Positions 1-55,965 of a stretch of 64,000 nucleotides of DNA are shown here, in pieces. Under the pieces are notes generated by a model. The model searched no databases. It was not told the DNA's origin and saw nothing but the letters and a program-made list of their open reading frames with translations. Origin of the DNA: Sycon ciliatum (Eukaryota > Porifera > Calcarea > Leucosolenida > Sycettidae); assembly GCF_964019385.1 (NCBI RefSeq), contig NC_088649.1:12504438-12568437 (forward strand), written 5' to 3'. The stretch's first letter is position 1. Every line of letters starts with the position of its first letter. A program made the position numbers and the translations under genes.

Positions 1-317
1 GAAAGAAATACAGGTAATGATGTTTAGTCATACCGGTACGGTGAAGTAAAATTACCAAGACAGTATGCAATCACCAAACCAATTCATTATCTTGTCTTTT
101 GAGGTGGTACCTGCACTAATTGCAGGCTGGTCATCCAATACATACAATCAGTCATGTCCACTGGTTGCAAACACATTGCAGCGAGAAAGACGTTGAAAAG
201 AATGCCCCCACCCCCTGAGAACACACAGTGTGTGGCCGTCATGCGCACACATACATGCACCCTCCCCCTCTCCCGCACCCCACTGCAGACAAGCAAACAC
301 AGGAGGGGGTCGCTGAC

Positions 318-43270
<42,953 letters not shown>

Positions 43271-44191
43271 AGCCTCTCCTCACACAGCGGCACGGACAAT
43301 CTACACATGCATAGAATACAAGACGCGAAATCACGAATACGAAAAAGCCTTTTTCACGAATTAGGAATTCATGTAAGGAGTACATGTATGTGAAACATGA
43401 GAATTTTCCCGAGCAAAAGAAGCTAGACATTCACGAAACCTGCATCTATGAACAGATCTCCTAACCTACAAGGAGAAACTGCATAGCTCACAACAAATTC
43501 AAAGTTGTATTCATTACATTTCGGGTACCACACTCAGTGAAAGTTTGAACAGAGCAATTCTTCCAGCTCCGCCAAAATTCAGGGAATGAAGTCTTCCGCT
43601 CACCATAGGGGCCGAGTTCTGGTGTGGACGCTCCGATGTTCCTGTGGTAGTCTCAGCATTCACCCGGGTTCCCAATTCCCAGCAACAACAGCCCAAAGTA
43701 AAAATTATGTATCGCACTCAGCAGCTACAAATTTTCCTTGCTTCTCATTTGTGGAATTAGGGATTTCAGATCCAGGCGAGGCGCCATGTTCTTTCTTGCA
43801 GTTTATCATGCTAGTCGGGCGGAATTTGAAATACGTCGATTTTATAGATGTGAAATCTTGTCAAACCTGTCAGGATCACGGTGTTTTGGCTAAAAACTGT
43901 TATAAAAAGCACACGCGATTTATTGTTTATTGAAAAAATAATTATTGATTGCACCCTTTATTTTCGAATTATTTCGTTGATTTCATGATTGTTTTCAACT
44001 AAACACAGTGTAAAGTAGTTGACTTGAGTTGAGAAGAGTTGTGTACTTGCGTGGTTTGTCTACACCTAATCACTGTTCGAATACACCAAGGTATACCAGT
44101 ACTAGTAATCTAAACGATCTTGAAAGCATTATCGAGCTAGCCCTGTTCTTGTTGCTCTGATAGCGATTCTGGAAATTGTATCGTTGTGAGT
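43271..44191. promoter_or_regulatory. Shared 5' intergenic region between divergent EP400-like and FPPS genes
   Basis: 921 bp between the two start codons, with no repeat element recognised and no clear TATA box. It must hold both promoters and both 5' UTRs, unless non-coding first exons lie inside the other gene. Confidence 0.5.
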
Positions 44192-47150
44192 ATGGCTGAT
44201 CTACGTGCAGAGTTTCTAGCTATTTTCCCTGAGTTGGTGACAGAAATACTAGCACCTGAGCGCAATAGCAGTGAAGTCCAGTATTTGGCGGATGCATTGG
44301 ACCATATGGAGCGTGTAAGCGTTGTGTTCAGTGGTGTTTCCCCTTACAAAACTATAGTATAACAGGGAATGTACAACCCCAGAAGTGGGCGTAACTACAT
44401 GTAACTGAATACGCCCATGCCATGGCCACAAAGCTCAACTTCACCGGCTACATACAGTGCAAATCACGCCACAATGTATCATTTGAAATCTGGTCATTTT
44501 TTCAGTACCATGCACGCTAGCTGCTACAGTCAATAGGGAGGTTCCGCTCTACGGAATTACGTTAGAAAATAACGTAGGAACTGCACGTAATTTTCATACG
44601 TAAAATCAGCGCTGTTGGGTTTCGCTCTACGTGATTTCTCCACGACTGCTAAGCATGCCTTGTTGCTTTGGAGACGGGTTGGCTGCATGCGCCCACCGCA
44701 TGCCCCACGAACCGAAACCGCGTTTTCCATTTTGTTTTCCACGTGGTGTGTACCTCGTGTTTTGCGCGGCTTGAACGTTGTCATGGATAGATCCGGAAAG
44801 TGCGAAAAATATTTCAAAAAGTCCTACGGAGGACCCAACTTTGGAAACAGAGTAGAGAGATTTTAGGTATGAAGGTTGCCCTCGCTTCCCGGCCTGTATC
44901 ACATACGGATTTTCATACGTAATTACGTAAAGCGAAACCTCCCTAATCTGTCTTGTTACAGTGAGCTTGGAACACGTGCCTCGTATGACCAGGTTGCCAG
45001 TAGACGATTCTGTGAATTTTTTGAAGGGATGTGCTCTCTCATACATTGTGTAGCATTGAATGCACATGCATGTACATGACGTATAGACTCAACCTTCTCA
45101 TATGCACACGTAGACTCAAACTGCCCTTGTATGCACGAATAGACTCGGGCTACCCATGACCGGTTGTAGCACTGTACATGTAGTAAATATGTATGGATTG
45201 TAAGTCATGTGACCTATGGTTATATAAGTCTTGTGAGGTACATGTACGTACCTGTGCGGCGGACGTACGTCTGATGCTGATCAGTGGTGCTTGGAACACA
45301 GGGCATGGGCATGTGTGTACATGTACATGCATGTACAGTGCTGCTCAATGAAATCCAGTAGCATCACTCAAGTTTGCGCCTTGCACCATTTCGCAGCCCA
45401 GTGTTCGCAGGTCTAGGGCTGCGCAGCGCCCGGCGCGTACTTGAGTGACACGACTGGATTTCATGGTAGAAGGTCCAGGAACTGGTTAGAATGGATGGGG
45501 TGTCAGTCCCCTCTCCATCCATTATACTCACACATGGACATGGGCATAGTGGACAAGCTCACTTTCATGCCGTGCCATGTCTCAGTACTCCTTGTCAGTT
45601 GGATGCTAGATTGTGCACGTCTGACTGTTCGAAACCTGGTCTAGTTGGTGGACTCTAACGGATAACTTGTGCCCCACTGTTTCCCACGTTGTCACTTTTA
45701 TCTGCTTTCTTACTTCCAAGTAGGGTAAAGAATAGCCCTGTACCGCAGGGGATTAATACAAGAAACTAACTCTCCTCCTCCGTGCGCTCTAAAGCCGATC
45801 ATTGCTACCCTCGGTAGCCATTAGAGGCTTTAGAGCGCATGGAGGAGGAGAGTTAGTTTCTTGTATTATTCAACAGCCGAAAGGTACCGTTCAACAGTTT
45901 ATTGATATCCGCAGGGAACTATACAAAAAAATTAATATTGATTATTGTGAGTGATGAGTGATGCGAGTCCAAACCTTCATCATTTTGCGAGAACTGTGGC
46001 AATACGCCCAGTGAGAAGGCAGATTTTGCCTGTGCTTCTGGTGAAGTAAAATAAAGCTTAACAAACAAACAATGCATCAAGAACTGCTGTCCTACAGCTT
46101 CACGATTGCTTCTGCTGCTATCTTGAAAACATTGTCAGGAGTGTGTATACATGTCCATGCATGTCCATGCTGTTGATGTACATCTGTTTGCGCGTGTGTG
46201 TATGTGTGTGTGTCCGTCTGTCTGTGCATATGTGTGTGTGTGCATGTGTGTGTGCGCGCGTGCGTGTGTGTGTGTGTGCGTGTGTGTGTGTGTGGGTGTG
46301 GGTGCTGTTACAGGTGCTGAACTACAATACGCCTGGTGGTAAGTAGCTTATGTATTCTACATGTATATGTGGCCATGAGTGCCTTGCTGTTGCTGCTGTT
46401 GCTGGTATTTTACGTTGCGTTTGATGAGCAGCAAGTTACCTGATACTTTTCATAATGAAGCCAGCTGTGCTAATAGCTTTCATGTTCCAAGACCCAACCT
46501 TTCTTCTGCATGTACGCGCATGCGTGTGTGTGTATGTGTATGTGTGTGTGTGGTGTGGTGTGTGTGTGTGTGCACGTGTGTATGTGCTATTTGTATCTAC
46601 GCACCTTAGGTAAGCTGAACAGAGGACTTGCTCTGGTTGCATCTGCTCGTCACTTGGCTGCATCAAAGAGCCACACGCTGTCAGACAAGGAGAATCGCCA
46701 GGCACTAGTTCTCGGCTGGTGCGTGGAGCTACTGCAGGCGTTCTTCCTTGTAGCTGACGATGTCATGGATAAGTCGATTACTCGTCGCGGTCAGCCATGC
46801 TGGTACAAAGTGGTAAGTCTGCCACTGTGGTGAATGAAGGACGAGTATCCTGGGACATGCTCTCTATCTTGGTGCAATGTTGAAGAGCCACTGATGTTCC
46901 TATTGTGTGGCCACTATTCGCTGATCAAGACTCTATCTTGGTGCAAAGTTGAAGAGCCACTGATGTTCCGGTTATGTGGCCACTATGTGCTGATCAAGAT
47001 CCTGAATTGTCCGACCTAGGCATGATGTGAGCATGATGGGCTAGTAGGCTGGTGTCATTTGGAAGTGTTATGTGTTCATGGGTGCTGCTGGCGTTGTTGT
47101 GCAAGCATGACTGCTGCTATAACGCTTGTTCCATTCTGTGTGTTGTGTAT

Positions 47151-47231
<81 letters not shown>

Positions 47232-50200
47232 CGCGCGTGTGCTTGTGTACGTACATGTATGTGTGTCTTTTCCGCTGTGTGTAATCGCTAGGATGGCGTT
47301 GGTCTGATGGCAGTCAATGATTCGTTCCTCATCAACTCGACAATATTTCGCTTGCTGAAGCTGTACTTTGGTGACTCGCCAGCCTATGTACACCTCTTGG
47401 AGCTTTTTATACAGGTACAGCGCTGGAGTCTTGTAGTTCACTGTGGTCTAAGTACAGTGACATACTTCAGTACATGCGTACTGATCATTTGACCTTGGAT
47501 ATACAGAACATTGTACAGAACAACAAGGACAATCAAGGCTTGTTTGCTGCTACTCAAAGTGTCATGCTTTCGCAATCATCATCATTGAACATTGCACATG
47601 TATACTATGTATGGTCTTTAGAGGTACGTTTAATACACGCAGTGTTCACTGTACCTTCCCTCATCAGCAACGAAGTGTAGATTGCAGTGTACTTTTTACA
47701 TGTAAAAGTGTGTGATATGTGCTACAGTTTTCTTCACATGTGTGTATGTACGTCTGTGTGTGTCTTTATCTGTGTGTATACGCATGTGTGTGTGTGTGTT
47801 GCACGTTTGTGTGTGTATGTCCACGGCGTATGTCCACGATGTGTGCAACCTAACTGTTTGTAGGTATCCTACCAGACGGAACTTGGACAGAGCTTGGACT
47901 TGATCACGGCACCAACTGATTCTATAGACCTGAGCAAGTTTTCCACTCAACGGTAAGTTCCTCCGGGACTGGCAGTCACAATGGTCACTCGCTTATCCCC
48001 CGACTGGGCAAGGTCCACAGAAAGAAGTCAGTGCTGCTCTACAGACGTACAGTGCAGCAAAGGCATTCAATTCAATGAGCCATGTGTTCATGAGCAAATT
48101 GCGGATAAGTGAATTCCATAGATGACCCCCCCCCCCCCCCCCCCCACAAACATTGTCCACGTCATTTGCCTAAATAAAGCATGGCTCTTCCAAAATACCG
48201 TATCATGCACTGGTACACTCTCTTTCAGTAACTCTCAGGAACCGTTTCAAATGTCCCCTGCATGTAACCTTCTGTGTGTTGCTTTCACAACTACACCTAG
48301 CTCAGCCGCCATTCCAGCTTGGATGTTTTCTGTTGTGTGTGCAGTGCACTCCAGCTGCTGCTCTGAACAGGCAACTGCTGTAGCGCAGTACTCACCGTGT
48401 GTGTGTGTGTCCTGTGTCCTATGCACTGCATCCTTTGCAGGTACAAGTCGATAGTGTTGTACAAGACAGCGTTCTATTCCTTCTACCTACCTGTAGCTGC
48501 AGCCATGTTTATGGTAAGCTCTAACCCTCTACTGCATATGCGATGTGCCATGGAGCATCGGAATTCCAACCGCCTTTCGGACCAGGCAAATTGGTCCGAT
48601 TTCCGAATTTTTGCTTGACATCACGAAAAAAGAAACTTCACTTGAACATTCGCAGCTTTGAACACTAAAAAGACTTCTACGGGAACTGATGGTGAACCAA
48701 CCTCATGCAATGTTTACGTATATGTCATGTATACACATTACACACACACACGCATGCACGCACACACCATACTGCTTCGCACAACTTGCCTCTCATTCCT
48801 GCTTGGTCTCCATTGTCTGTGTGTGTGTTTTATGTTGTTTGCTATATCGCTTGCAGCTTGGCTATTCAGATCCTGGACAGCATGAGGCAGCCAAGGCTAT
48901 CCTACTGCCGATGGGTGAATACTTCCAGATTCAGGTGAGCACAGCAGCAGTAACAGTTACTCGCTTTCTAAGCGTCGGTAGCGTTAAAGGTGTTTGAAAC
49001 GTTTGTTTATGTTCCATTGATCTGAATACATGGAGGGTGGCGCTCTCGTCTCCTTCAAACTGCCTACAACTTTGTAAGGCTCTTGTAAATAGTACGTTAC
49101 AAGTAGCGTTACCGAAAGCGTGTGTCGGCATGCTGTGTAGGCCCAGGCCTTCAAACAAAGGGCTCTGCTCGGGTGCGTGACAATAGCTTATAAACCAGAT
49201 GCACAATGTCATTGTGATGTCATCTGTACATGAAATCGGTGCTTTTTAGAGAAACTGTTGCTGCTTTCGGGGCTTAAAACTAAATTAGACAGTGCAGCAC
49301 CACACCCATTTCGTCCTACGGGTTTGTACACAGTTTGTACACGCTTCATTGTGCACCCTGTCTATTTGATGAGCCCAGATTTCATGGAGTAGCACTGTAC
49401 ATTACCACACTGTACATATCAGAACAAGGTGAAGAGCTGAGTGTTCTTCACGTTCTCCATCCTATCATCTCTCTCTCTCCTTAATGGTGTGCAGGATGAC
49501 TATCTGGATTGTTACGGAGACCCAGCGGTGACGGGGAAGATTGGTACAGATATTCAGGACAACAAATGCAGCTGGCTGGTTGTGCAGGCCTTGGACAGGG
49601 TCACTGACGAACAGAAGAAACTTCTGGAGGTAAGCAGCTATAGGAGCAGTACTGGCACCAGCATACCAACCAGAGTATTCATTGTAGCAAACACAGTAGA
49701 TCTCTGCTAAGACGTACCCCACACATGGGCATCACAGGACAGTGCAGTTAGTATCCGTGGCACTTCTTATCCTAACATACTTCCGGGTGGATCAATAGCC
49801 CGTGCTCCGGACAATGTCCGCACTAAAGTATGTCTTATCACAGGACCGGCGGAGGCAGTTTTTCGATTGGTCCGCCATGCCATAGTTGCTTATACTCTGT
49901 GTGTATGGTAAGGCGGCAGAGACACATGCCCTCGCCAGCGGTGAACATGCGTTGGTGGCCAGACCAACCGTACCAGCTTCGCTGGTCCTGTATCACAGTA
50001 CGTACTAATAGGCGATTCAGACTGCAGTCGACTATGACCGCGTTTCTACGACTCGGACACTTTTGATCGGCGATTGTACACTCATCCCAACCTGCCCAGA
50101 TTAGGAGGGTTTTGCTGTGTTAGGGACCCTACATTATACTATACCAGACTTTGGATATAATAGTGTGTGTGTGCGTGTGTGACCTTCGACATGATGTGTG

Positions 50201-51221
50201 TTGACTGTGAAGTACAGACGTGTATGTCCCTTGGATATATAGTGTGTTGATTATTAAATGTACAAATTTTAAAGTCGCTTGTATGTACATTTCACTCTAG
50301 TATTTTCTGTCGGTGTCATGTGGCCTGGTTCACAGAAGTGCCTGCTTTGACTACAAGTCTGACTTTGCCAAGAGGGTAAATGAGAAACAAAGGGACAGAT
50401 ATGTTTTAGGTGGAAAGTTTGAGCAGCCATGGCTCCACTATGTATTTCATGGGAGCATGATGCAGCATGATCCCATGATACTCAACACCCAATGGTATAC
50501 ACACTAGGTCAAATCCAACGTAAAGTGCATACAATGTACATGTACAGTGTATTAGGCACCCTGTGCCCTGCAAAGTGCACACATGTATTTGAAACCCTGT
50601 ACCCTGTGCAAAGTGCATACATGTATTTTAGCACCCAGTACCCTGCAAAGTGCATCATGTATTTGGCACCCTGTGTCCGACCGCACGGTAGTTGGTACTC
50701 TAGAAATTCTGTGGACGTTGCTAGAGAGTCGAGACCTGTGCAAACTCGATTTAGAAGGCTGCACTGCCTTCAGGACTTGTGTGTGCGCACATTGGGTGTG
50801 TGCGGGTGAGCCGTACACTGGTGTGTAGGTGTAAACTGTAAAGGCAACTTTGGGGGTGCAGCTTCGTTTCACTTCGTGTGTGATAGTGCAGCTACCAGGA
50901 ACCATGCAGTGCCTGCAAGGAAAGGATGAGAGCTGGCCAGATTCCATGCTGCATGCTGGAATGTGTTTGCGGTTCATGAAGTGAGATCGTTCTTCCCTTC
51001 ATGTTCCCTGTCGTCTCTTGTAGGAGAACTATGGGCGTGACGAGGAAGCCCGTATTGCCGCTATTAGGGCACTCTTCGACGATCTCAAGCTTGAACAGCT
51101 GTACCGGGAATACGAAGACACCATGTATGCCAAGTTGCAGGCAATGATAGCGGAGCAGTCAGCACTGCCACCAGTCATCTTTGGCGACTTTCTGCAGAAG
51201 TTGTTCAAGAGAAACAAATGA
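44192..51221 (+). CDS. FDPS: Farnesyl pyrophosphate synthase, complete, 9 exons
   Basis: Condenses DMAPP/GPP with IPP to farnesyl diphosphate in the mevalonate pathway. Exons: 44192-44314, 46314-46338, 46610-46812, 47292-47414, 47864-47952, 48441-48513, 48857-48934, 49495-49629, 51024-51221. Phases agree; total 1047 nt, 348 aa plus stop, normal for the family. Exon 3 has [14 protein letters not shown] (first Asp-rich motif; the Phe-Phe at -4/-5 marks farnesyl chain length) and TRRGQPCWY. Exon 4 has the NDSFLI segment, exon 5 [11 protein letters not shown], exon 6 [13 protein letters not shown]. Exon 8 has DDYLD (second motif) and [14 protein letters not shown]. The C-terminus FKRNK is basic as in animal enzymes. 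No clear targeting peptide. Exon 2 is a 25-nt microexon. Confidence 0.96.
44536..44943. mobile_element. TA-flanked MITE, family GGGAGG, copy 3
   Basis: 408 bp in FPPS intron 1 with TA at both ends. Same family as 7722-8155 and 8161-8595. Confidence 0.9.
45754..45868. ncRNA. Intronic 115-nt hairpin with 43-bp arms (foldback element or hairpin-RNA candidate)
   Basis: Arms 45754-45796 and 45826-45868 are complementary at 42 of 43 positions. The loop contains a further 6-bp stem GCTACC/GGTAGC. It lies in FPPS intron 1 in sense orientation, so the spliced intron would fold into it. It could be a very small foldback MITE rather than a miRNA or hpRNA gene. Expression is unknown. Confidence 0.5.
47149..47235. 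repeat. (GT)n/(GC)n array upstream of FPPS exon 4
   Basis: About 70 bp of GT ending in a GCGCGC run, then further TGTG motifs close to the exon 4 acceptor. Confidence 0.95.
49830..50010 (+). repeat. Dispersed repeat shared with 21836-22030
   Basis: Moderate similarity in FPPS intron 8. The rest of that intron (50011-51023) contains a few short TGCAAAGTGCA-type direct repeats near 50500-50670 and nothing else I recognise. Confidence 0.5.
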
Positions 51222-52057
51222 ATGTAGAACGCATCGAGTGTGCCAGCTACCCACATCTAGTCAACATTGCATGTGTAGGTCGATTCTATTTATCTCTTTT
51301 TAGGATTAGATGTGTTTTATTTCACACCACGCTAGTTGCTCAAAAGGCTTTTTTAATTTCAATTTGGGTTTCGTATGGTGCACTAAGAGCACAACAAATT
51401 TTTAGGAAATTTTATATCAAACTTTTAGGATATTTTCTGACATCTCATCCACTCATTGTGGGCCGACTCTTTAGTGCTCACTTCTATTTAAAATATGTAG
51501 CACTCGTCCATGTTTCTCCTCATAAGTTATTGAAAACAGCACCTTCTTCTGTTCTTCTTGTGAAATGTTAGCTGTCAGCAGCATAACAGAGCTCTTCAAG
51601 GTGCTGCTATTGTTGTGAGCAGGGACTGCCTAACTCTATAGAAGTTGTGAGCATGATTTAATGGGGGAAGTCAGCGGAACGAAGTGCCAATCAATATTTT
51701 TGGGGGACCGTCTTCGTTGAAATGCCAATTTGTGTGACTCTAGAGTAGAGGGATCAGAAAGGTGCCCTGTAGATGAACGTGACCGGATTAGGGGTGTCAG
51801 GATTAGGGTATGGCGTTAACCAGTCCCACTGTGCCTCTGATCCAACAAGCTGATCTCTAGAGTGCCCGTATCCTGCACAGGTGCTGCTCAACGAAACACG
51901 CTTGTCCTGTGTCAGCGCCGTGATGTGGTGCAGCCCCTTAACTGCCAACCATAGCTGGCACGTGCATGCAGTGTGCTGACTAACGCATGAGATCACTGAA
52001 CACAACTTCATTTGGGGGGAATACATCTGAATAGGCCACCAACATCGACTTGTATAG
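51222..52057. other. FPPS 3' flank
   Basis: AT-rich stretch after the stop codon, likely 3' UTR for some hundred bases. No gene or element seen. Confidence 0.4.
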
Positions 52058-52610
52058 TACCGTAAAGTATCATCCCACCTTGATTTTACAGCAAGGGAAA
52101 GGAAAACCGCAGAGTGCAACGAAGTTTGTACGGCGTGAGATCTTCAGTGTACTAAGGTCACACAAGTCACACTTAGCAGGTGTTTGTGTGGATCTCGTGT
52201 CCACTCGAAGGTAAATTGATGAGTGCATGATTTGAAGCACTTGAACCTGTTGCTACATTGTTTGGCTCGTGGCAGCCATTATCATTTTTGATTCCGGAAT
52301 GCTCATTCCAGCATTTGAGGTGGAATGATCATTCTCCTAAAAGAATCATTCTCAGCGGTTCCCATTCTGGAAGGTGACCAACCTAACGCACTTTTTTGAC
52401 CAACCAAACGGGCGAGAATGATTCCGAGTGATTCCCATTTGGGAATGTGTGACCAACCAAACGTAACCTGAGTACGGATTGACTGCGCAACGTGCAATAC
52501 AATAATGTTTACAAGGTTCGTGTTGTATGACCTACAGACAGGAGACCACCTCCACAATACGACCACGATAGGACGAGATTGTGGAGCGCTCTCGCTCTCG
52601 CGGTACTTTA
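52058..52610. mobile_element. Diverged relative of the 5273 MITE with extra internal DNA
   Basis: Ends TACCGTAAAGTATC and GCGGTACTTTA. The outer parts align with 5273-5560 through GAGTGCAACGAAGTTTGTAC and the TACGACCAC(G/A) region. About 250 bp between them is absent from the other copy and looks like a nested insertion. Confidence 0.75.
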
Positions 52611-53572
52611 GGGCAGAGGAGGGTGTTTCAAATAGGAACGGTAAAATTGTGTAGCCGATTATCAGTGTGGATTGTTCACCCAAAATAAGTTTGTGGAAGG
52701 TAGCTGGCATGTTGAATTTTGCTCTGGGGCCAGAGTCGATCGAAGTGAGCCACTCCTTTGTGTTGGCCCGTTGTCTCAAAGTTGCCCGATTTTTGTTTCA
52801 AATATTGGTGTCATAGAGGTTGCTCCAGTGCAGTGGAGTCTGCGTCAAGTTCACCCGGAGTTCTGAAATTAGGTAATTGATATCGCTCCACGACAGCCAG
52901 TACAGAGAAACAATAAGCCTTGTGTGTGCTTCCATTAGTTTTCCTGCCACCTGGGGGCATGGATCGCTTGAAAAAGAAGTTTCTTGACCTGAATTTGAAC
53001 GAGTCTTGTTCAGCATATTGCTGAGTGCTGAAGGGTATGCCTCAAACTCTGATGAAGACGTCGACCTTAGCTGCAAGTGCAGCAAAGCGGGAGGCCACAA
53101 ACTAAAGCTTGGTTCGTCGACAATGCTCTGCTTCAATTTCTAGCTGATTTATCTGCCCTTCGAGTGGACAAATTACATTTGAAAAGTCGCTCTGGGAAGC
53201 GACAATTTTAACGACGCGGAGGAAGTAGTACTATCCATGTGCACTGCACGTGCACCCAGGGTCGAAAGTTCGAAACTGTACTCCATTTGTGTATGTCACG
53301 CGTCGCATGTCGCAAAAGTTGAACTTTCTTCAGCTTCTGCGAGAGGTGCCTTGTAACTGTATGCAACAGGCAGTTTCTTGTCGCAGCTGTCCCAAACCGC
53401 GTGTCGCGTCGCAGCAAGTTGTAGTGTGAATCGACCTTTAGGGTCTTTCTCAGCTTGCCATGACTGTCAAGTGCAAAATTCCACACTCCACTTCTATGTT
53501 ACCATGGGCTGTTGCCATGTAGTTTCGTAATATGCCTCGTAGCGTAGCAAGGAGCCACAGGTGTGTGTGTGA

Positions 53573-53650
53573 TCTCCGGTAGCCTAATCAGTAGGGCACT
53601 GTCCCGGAAAGACAGGGGTACTGGGTTCAAGAGTCGAACCCCACTCGTGA
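53573..53650 (+). other. tRNA-like sequence (probable SINE head)
   Basis: A-box-like TAGCCTAATCAGTAGGGC, a perfect 5-bp anticodon stem CTGTC/GACAG around CCGGAAA, and a T-arm GGGTTC/GAACCC whose loop carries extra bases. It is not a canonical tRNA, more likely a tRNA-derived SINE or tRNA pseudogene. Confidence 0.5.
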
Positions 53651-53858
53651 ATCCTTCTTATGCGACGTAATTCAACACTAAAATTTGATCATCGAGCTCC
53701 ATGCTACATTGTAGTCTGGTTGATTTCGCTAGCACCAGATAATTATATCAACAGTGCAATAGTCCTTACTGGACAAGAAGAACAGTAAAGGAGGGGGAGT
53801 TTCTAGCAAGTGGTGTACGAGAATAGCTCAGCAAGTTATTTGCACTTCCACATAAAAT

Positions 53859-54433
53859 CTGTCCCTCCAGAAACTTGCGGAGACATTTCGGAAATATCGC
53901 GGAAAAAGTTGCGAGATAAAATGCCACAAATTGCGGGGAATATTGCGGATTTTGTCAAATATTGCAGGATTACTGTGGTAAAATTGCGGCCGATTTTGGT
54001 ACTTGAACTGTAGTGCGATGCGATGTACAGCATAAATAATAATTATTATGCACGTGTGCTGCGCTGTACTCGATTGCGACTGTTCAACTGCCTGACATGT
54101 CGACAGGAGCTTGCAAGACAGCTTTCCTCTATCCTTGGACAACACTCGACGCGAGCCTTATTTTTGGACTTGTCAGCCGCTGATTTGCCCAGAAACTTCT
54201 CCATTCTGGTTTCGATCTCACAAGTAAACTACTGACGAGCTTGAAGAACTAAACATCGAAAGAAGACTCGAATATCGCGGGTGCTTTTCGAAATATCGCG
54301 GTGCTTTTCAAGGATCAAGGACAGTTTTCTACAATATCGCGGATGATTTTTCAAATATCGCGGATATCGCGGACTTTTGTTCAAATCGCGGAAAACAACG
54401 CGGCCGCGGAATCGCAAGTTCCTGGAGGGACAG
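53859..54433. mobile_element. MITE with CTGTCCCTCCAGAAACTTGC ends
   Basis: 575 bp, inverted ends of about 21 bp with one mismatch. Many AATATCGCGG motifs are repeated in both halves. Confidence 0.85.
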
Positions 54434-55206
54434 TAAAGTATTTCATGCTGGATATTCAAGGAACGGCGCTGGAATCCGGGTAAAATCCGGTACGGCCACA
54501 GCTATACCAGGGCAGTGTCACCGGACCTGCGTATAAACTATAAATGGGGCTTGATACGCCAGAATTGGGTTGATACATTTCAATAGTTTCAGTACATTTC
54601 AAAGGGAACCACACACATGAATGTGAATCATACAGTATGAATGGCATTCCTACATGTACATGCACATGTGCATGATATTTAAATGGTAACCATACATCAG
54701 GGCCGGAGGCAGGTTCCGCGGAGTGGTGCGGCTGAAGGGCCATCTTTAAGGGGGGTGTGGGGTGTCCCCCAGAATTTTTTTGGAATTTAGACGGCAAATC
54801 CTGCACTCTGGGCGACTCCCTATACAAAATCATACATCGAAACTTTTCTCCCCGGTTTTGGACGTTCCATGTGAACCGACTTTTTGGGAAGGTTTTTTTT
54901 TGGTACGGCCATGGCCGTACCGGCCGTACCAGTGGCGCCGGCCCTGTACATTAACCCACAGTTAATTGGGAACTCGTGGCCTGGCATGAGTAATACATGG
55001 ATGTGGCAAATGGGATCGAGGCCTCTGGCCTCTGGTTGGTGGATCTGATTTATCCTCCCCCACCGTTTAGGAGCCGCATCTGAAGCCTGATCATGGGGTG
55101 GTGGCGTCCCACAGAAGCGGAAAGGTGGTTATTGACCAGGGAGTTGTACGACTCCTTGTTCTTGACCTGCCCGGTACGCGAATCCCGTCGAATTTATTTA
55201 TTATAC
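54434..55206. other. Repeat-like intergenic DNA
   Basis: No gene recognised. A GGTACGGCC motif recurs in both orientations near 54490 and 54903-54930, suggesting a decayed inverted-repeat element. Confidence 0.3.
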
Positions 55207-55965
55207 GTTTGAATGGTAGCCGTACAGTTGAATGTTAGCCATACAGTTGAATGGTGTCCATACATTTGAATGGTGTCCATACATTTGAATGGTGTCCATA
55301 CATTTGAATGATGTCCATACATTTGAATGGTATCCATACATTTGAATGGCAGCCATACATTTGAATGGCAGCCATACATTTGAATGGCAACCATACATTT
55401 GAATGGCAGCCATACATTTGAATGGCAGCCATACATTTGAATGGCAGCCATACATTTGAATGGCAGCTATACATTTGAATGGTGTCCATACATTTGAATG
55501 GCAGCCATACATTTGAATGGCAGCCATACATTTGAATGGCAGCTATACATTTGAATGGCAGCTATACATTTGAATGGTGTCCATACATTTGAATGGCAGC
55601 TATACATTTGAATGGTGTCCATACATTTGAATGGTGTCCATACATTTGAATGGTGTCCATACATTTGAATGGTGTCCATACATTTGAATGGTAGCCATAC
55701 ATTTGAATGGTGCCCATACATTTGAATGGTGTCCATACATTTGAATGGTGTCCATACATTTGAATGGTAGCCATACATTTGAATGGTGTCCATACATTTG
55801 AATGGTAACCATACATTTGAATGGAAACCATACATTTGAATGGCAAGCATGCACTTGAATGGCAAACATACATTTGATTGGGAAGCATACATTTTATTGT
55901 CAAGCATACATTTGAATGGCAACCATAGATTTGAATGGAGTCATACATTCGGATGGTGTCCATAC
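55207..55965. repeat. 19-bp minisatellite (about 38 copies)
   Basis: Unit ATACATTTGAATGGNRNCC. Variants (GTGTCC, GCAGCC, GTAACC) alternate in blocks. Because 19 is not a multiple of 3, each frame cycles through the same 19-residue pattern; all three minus-strand frames stay open over most of it. Confidence 0.97.
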
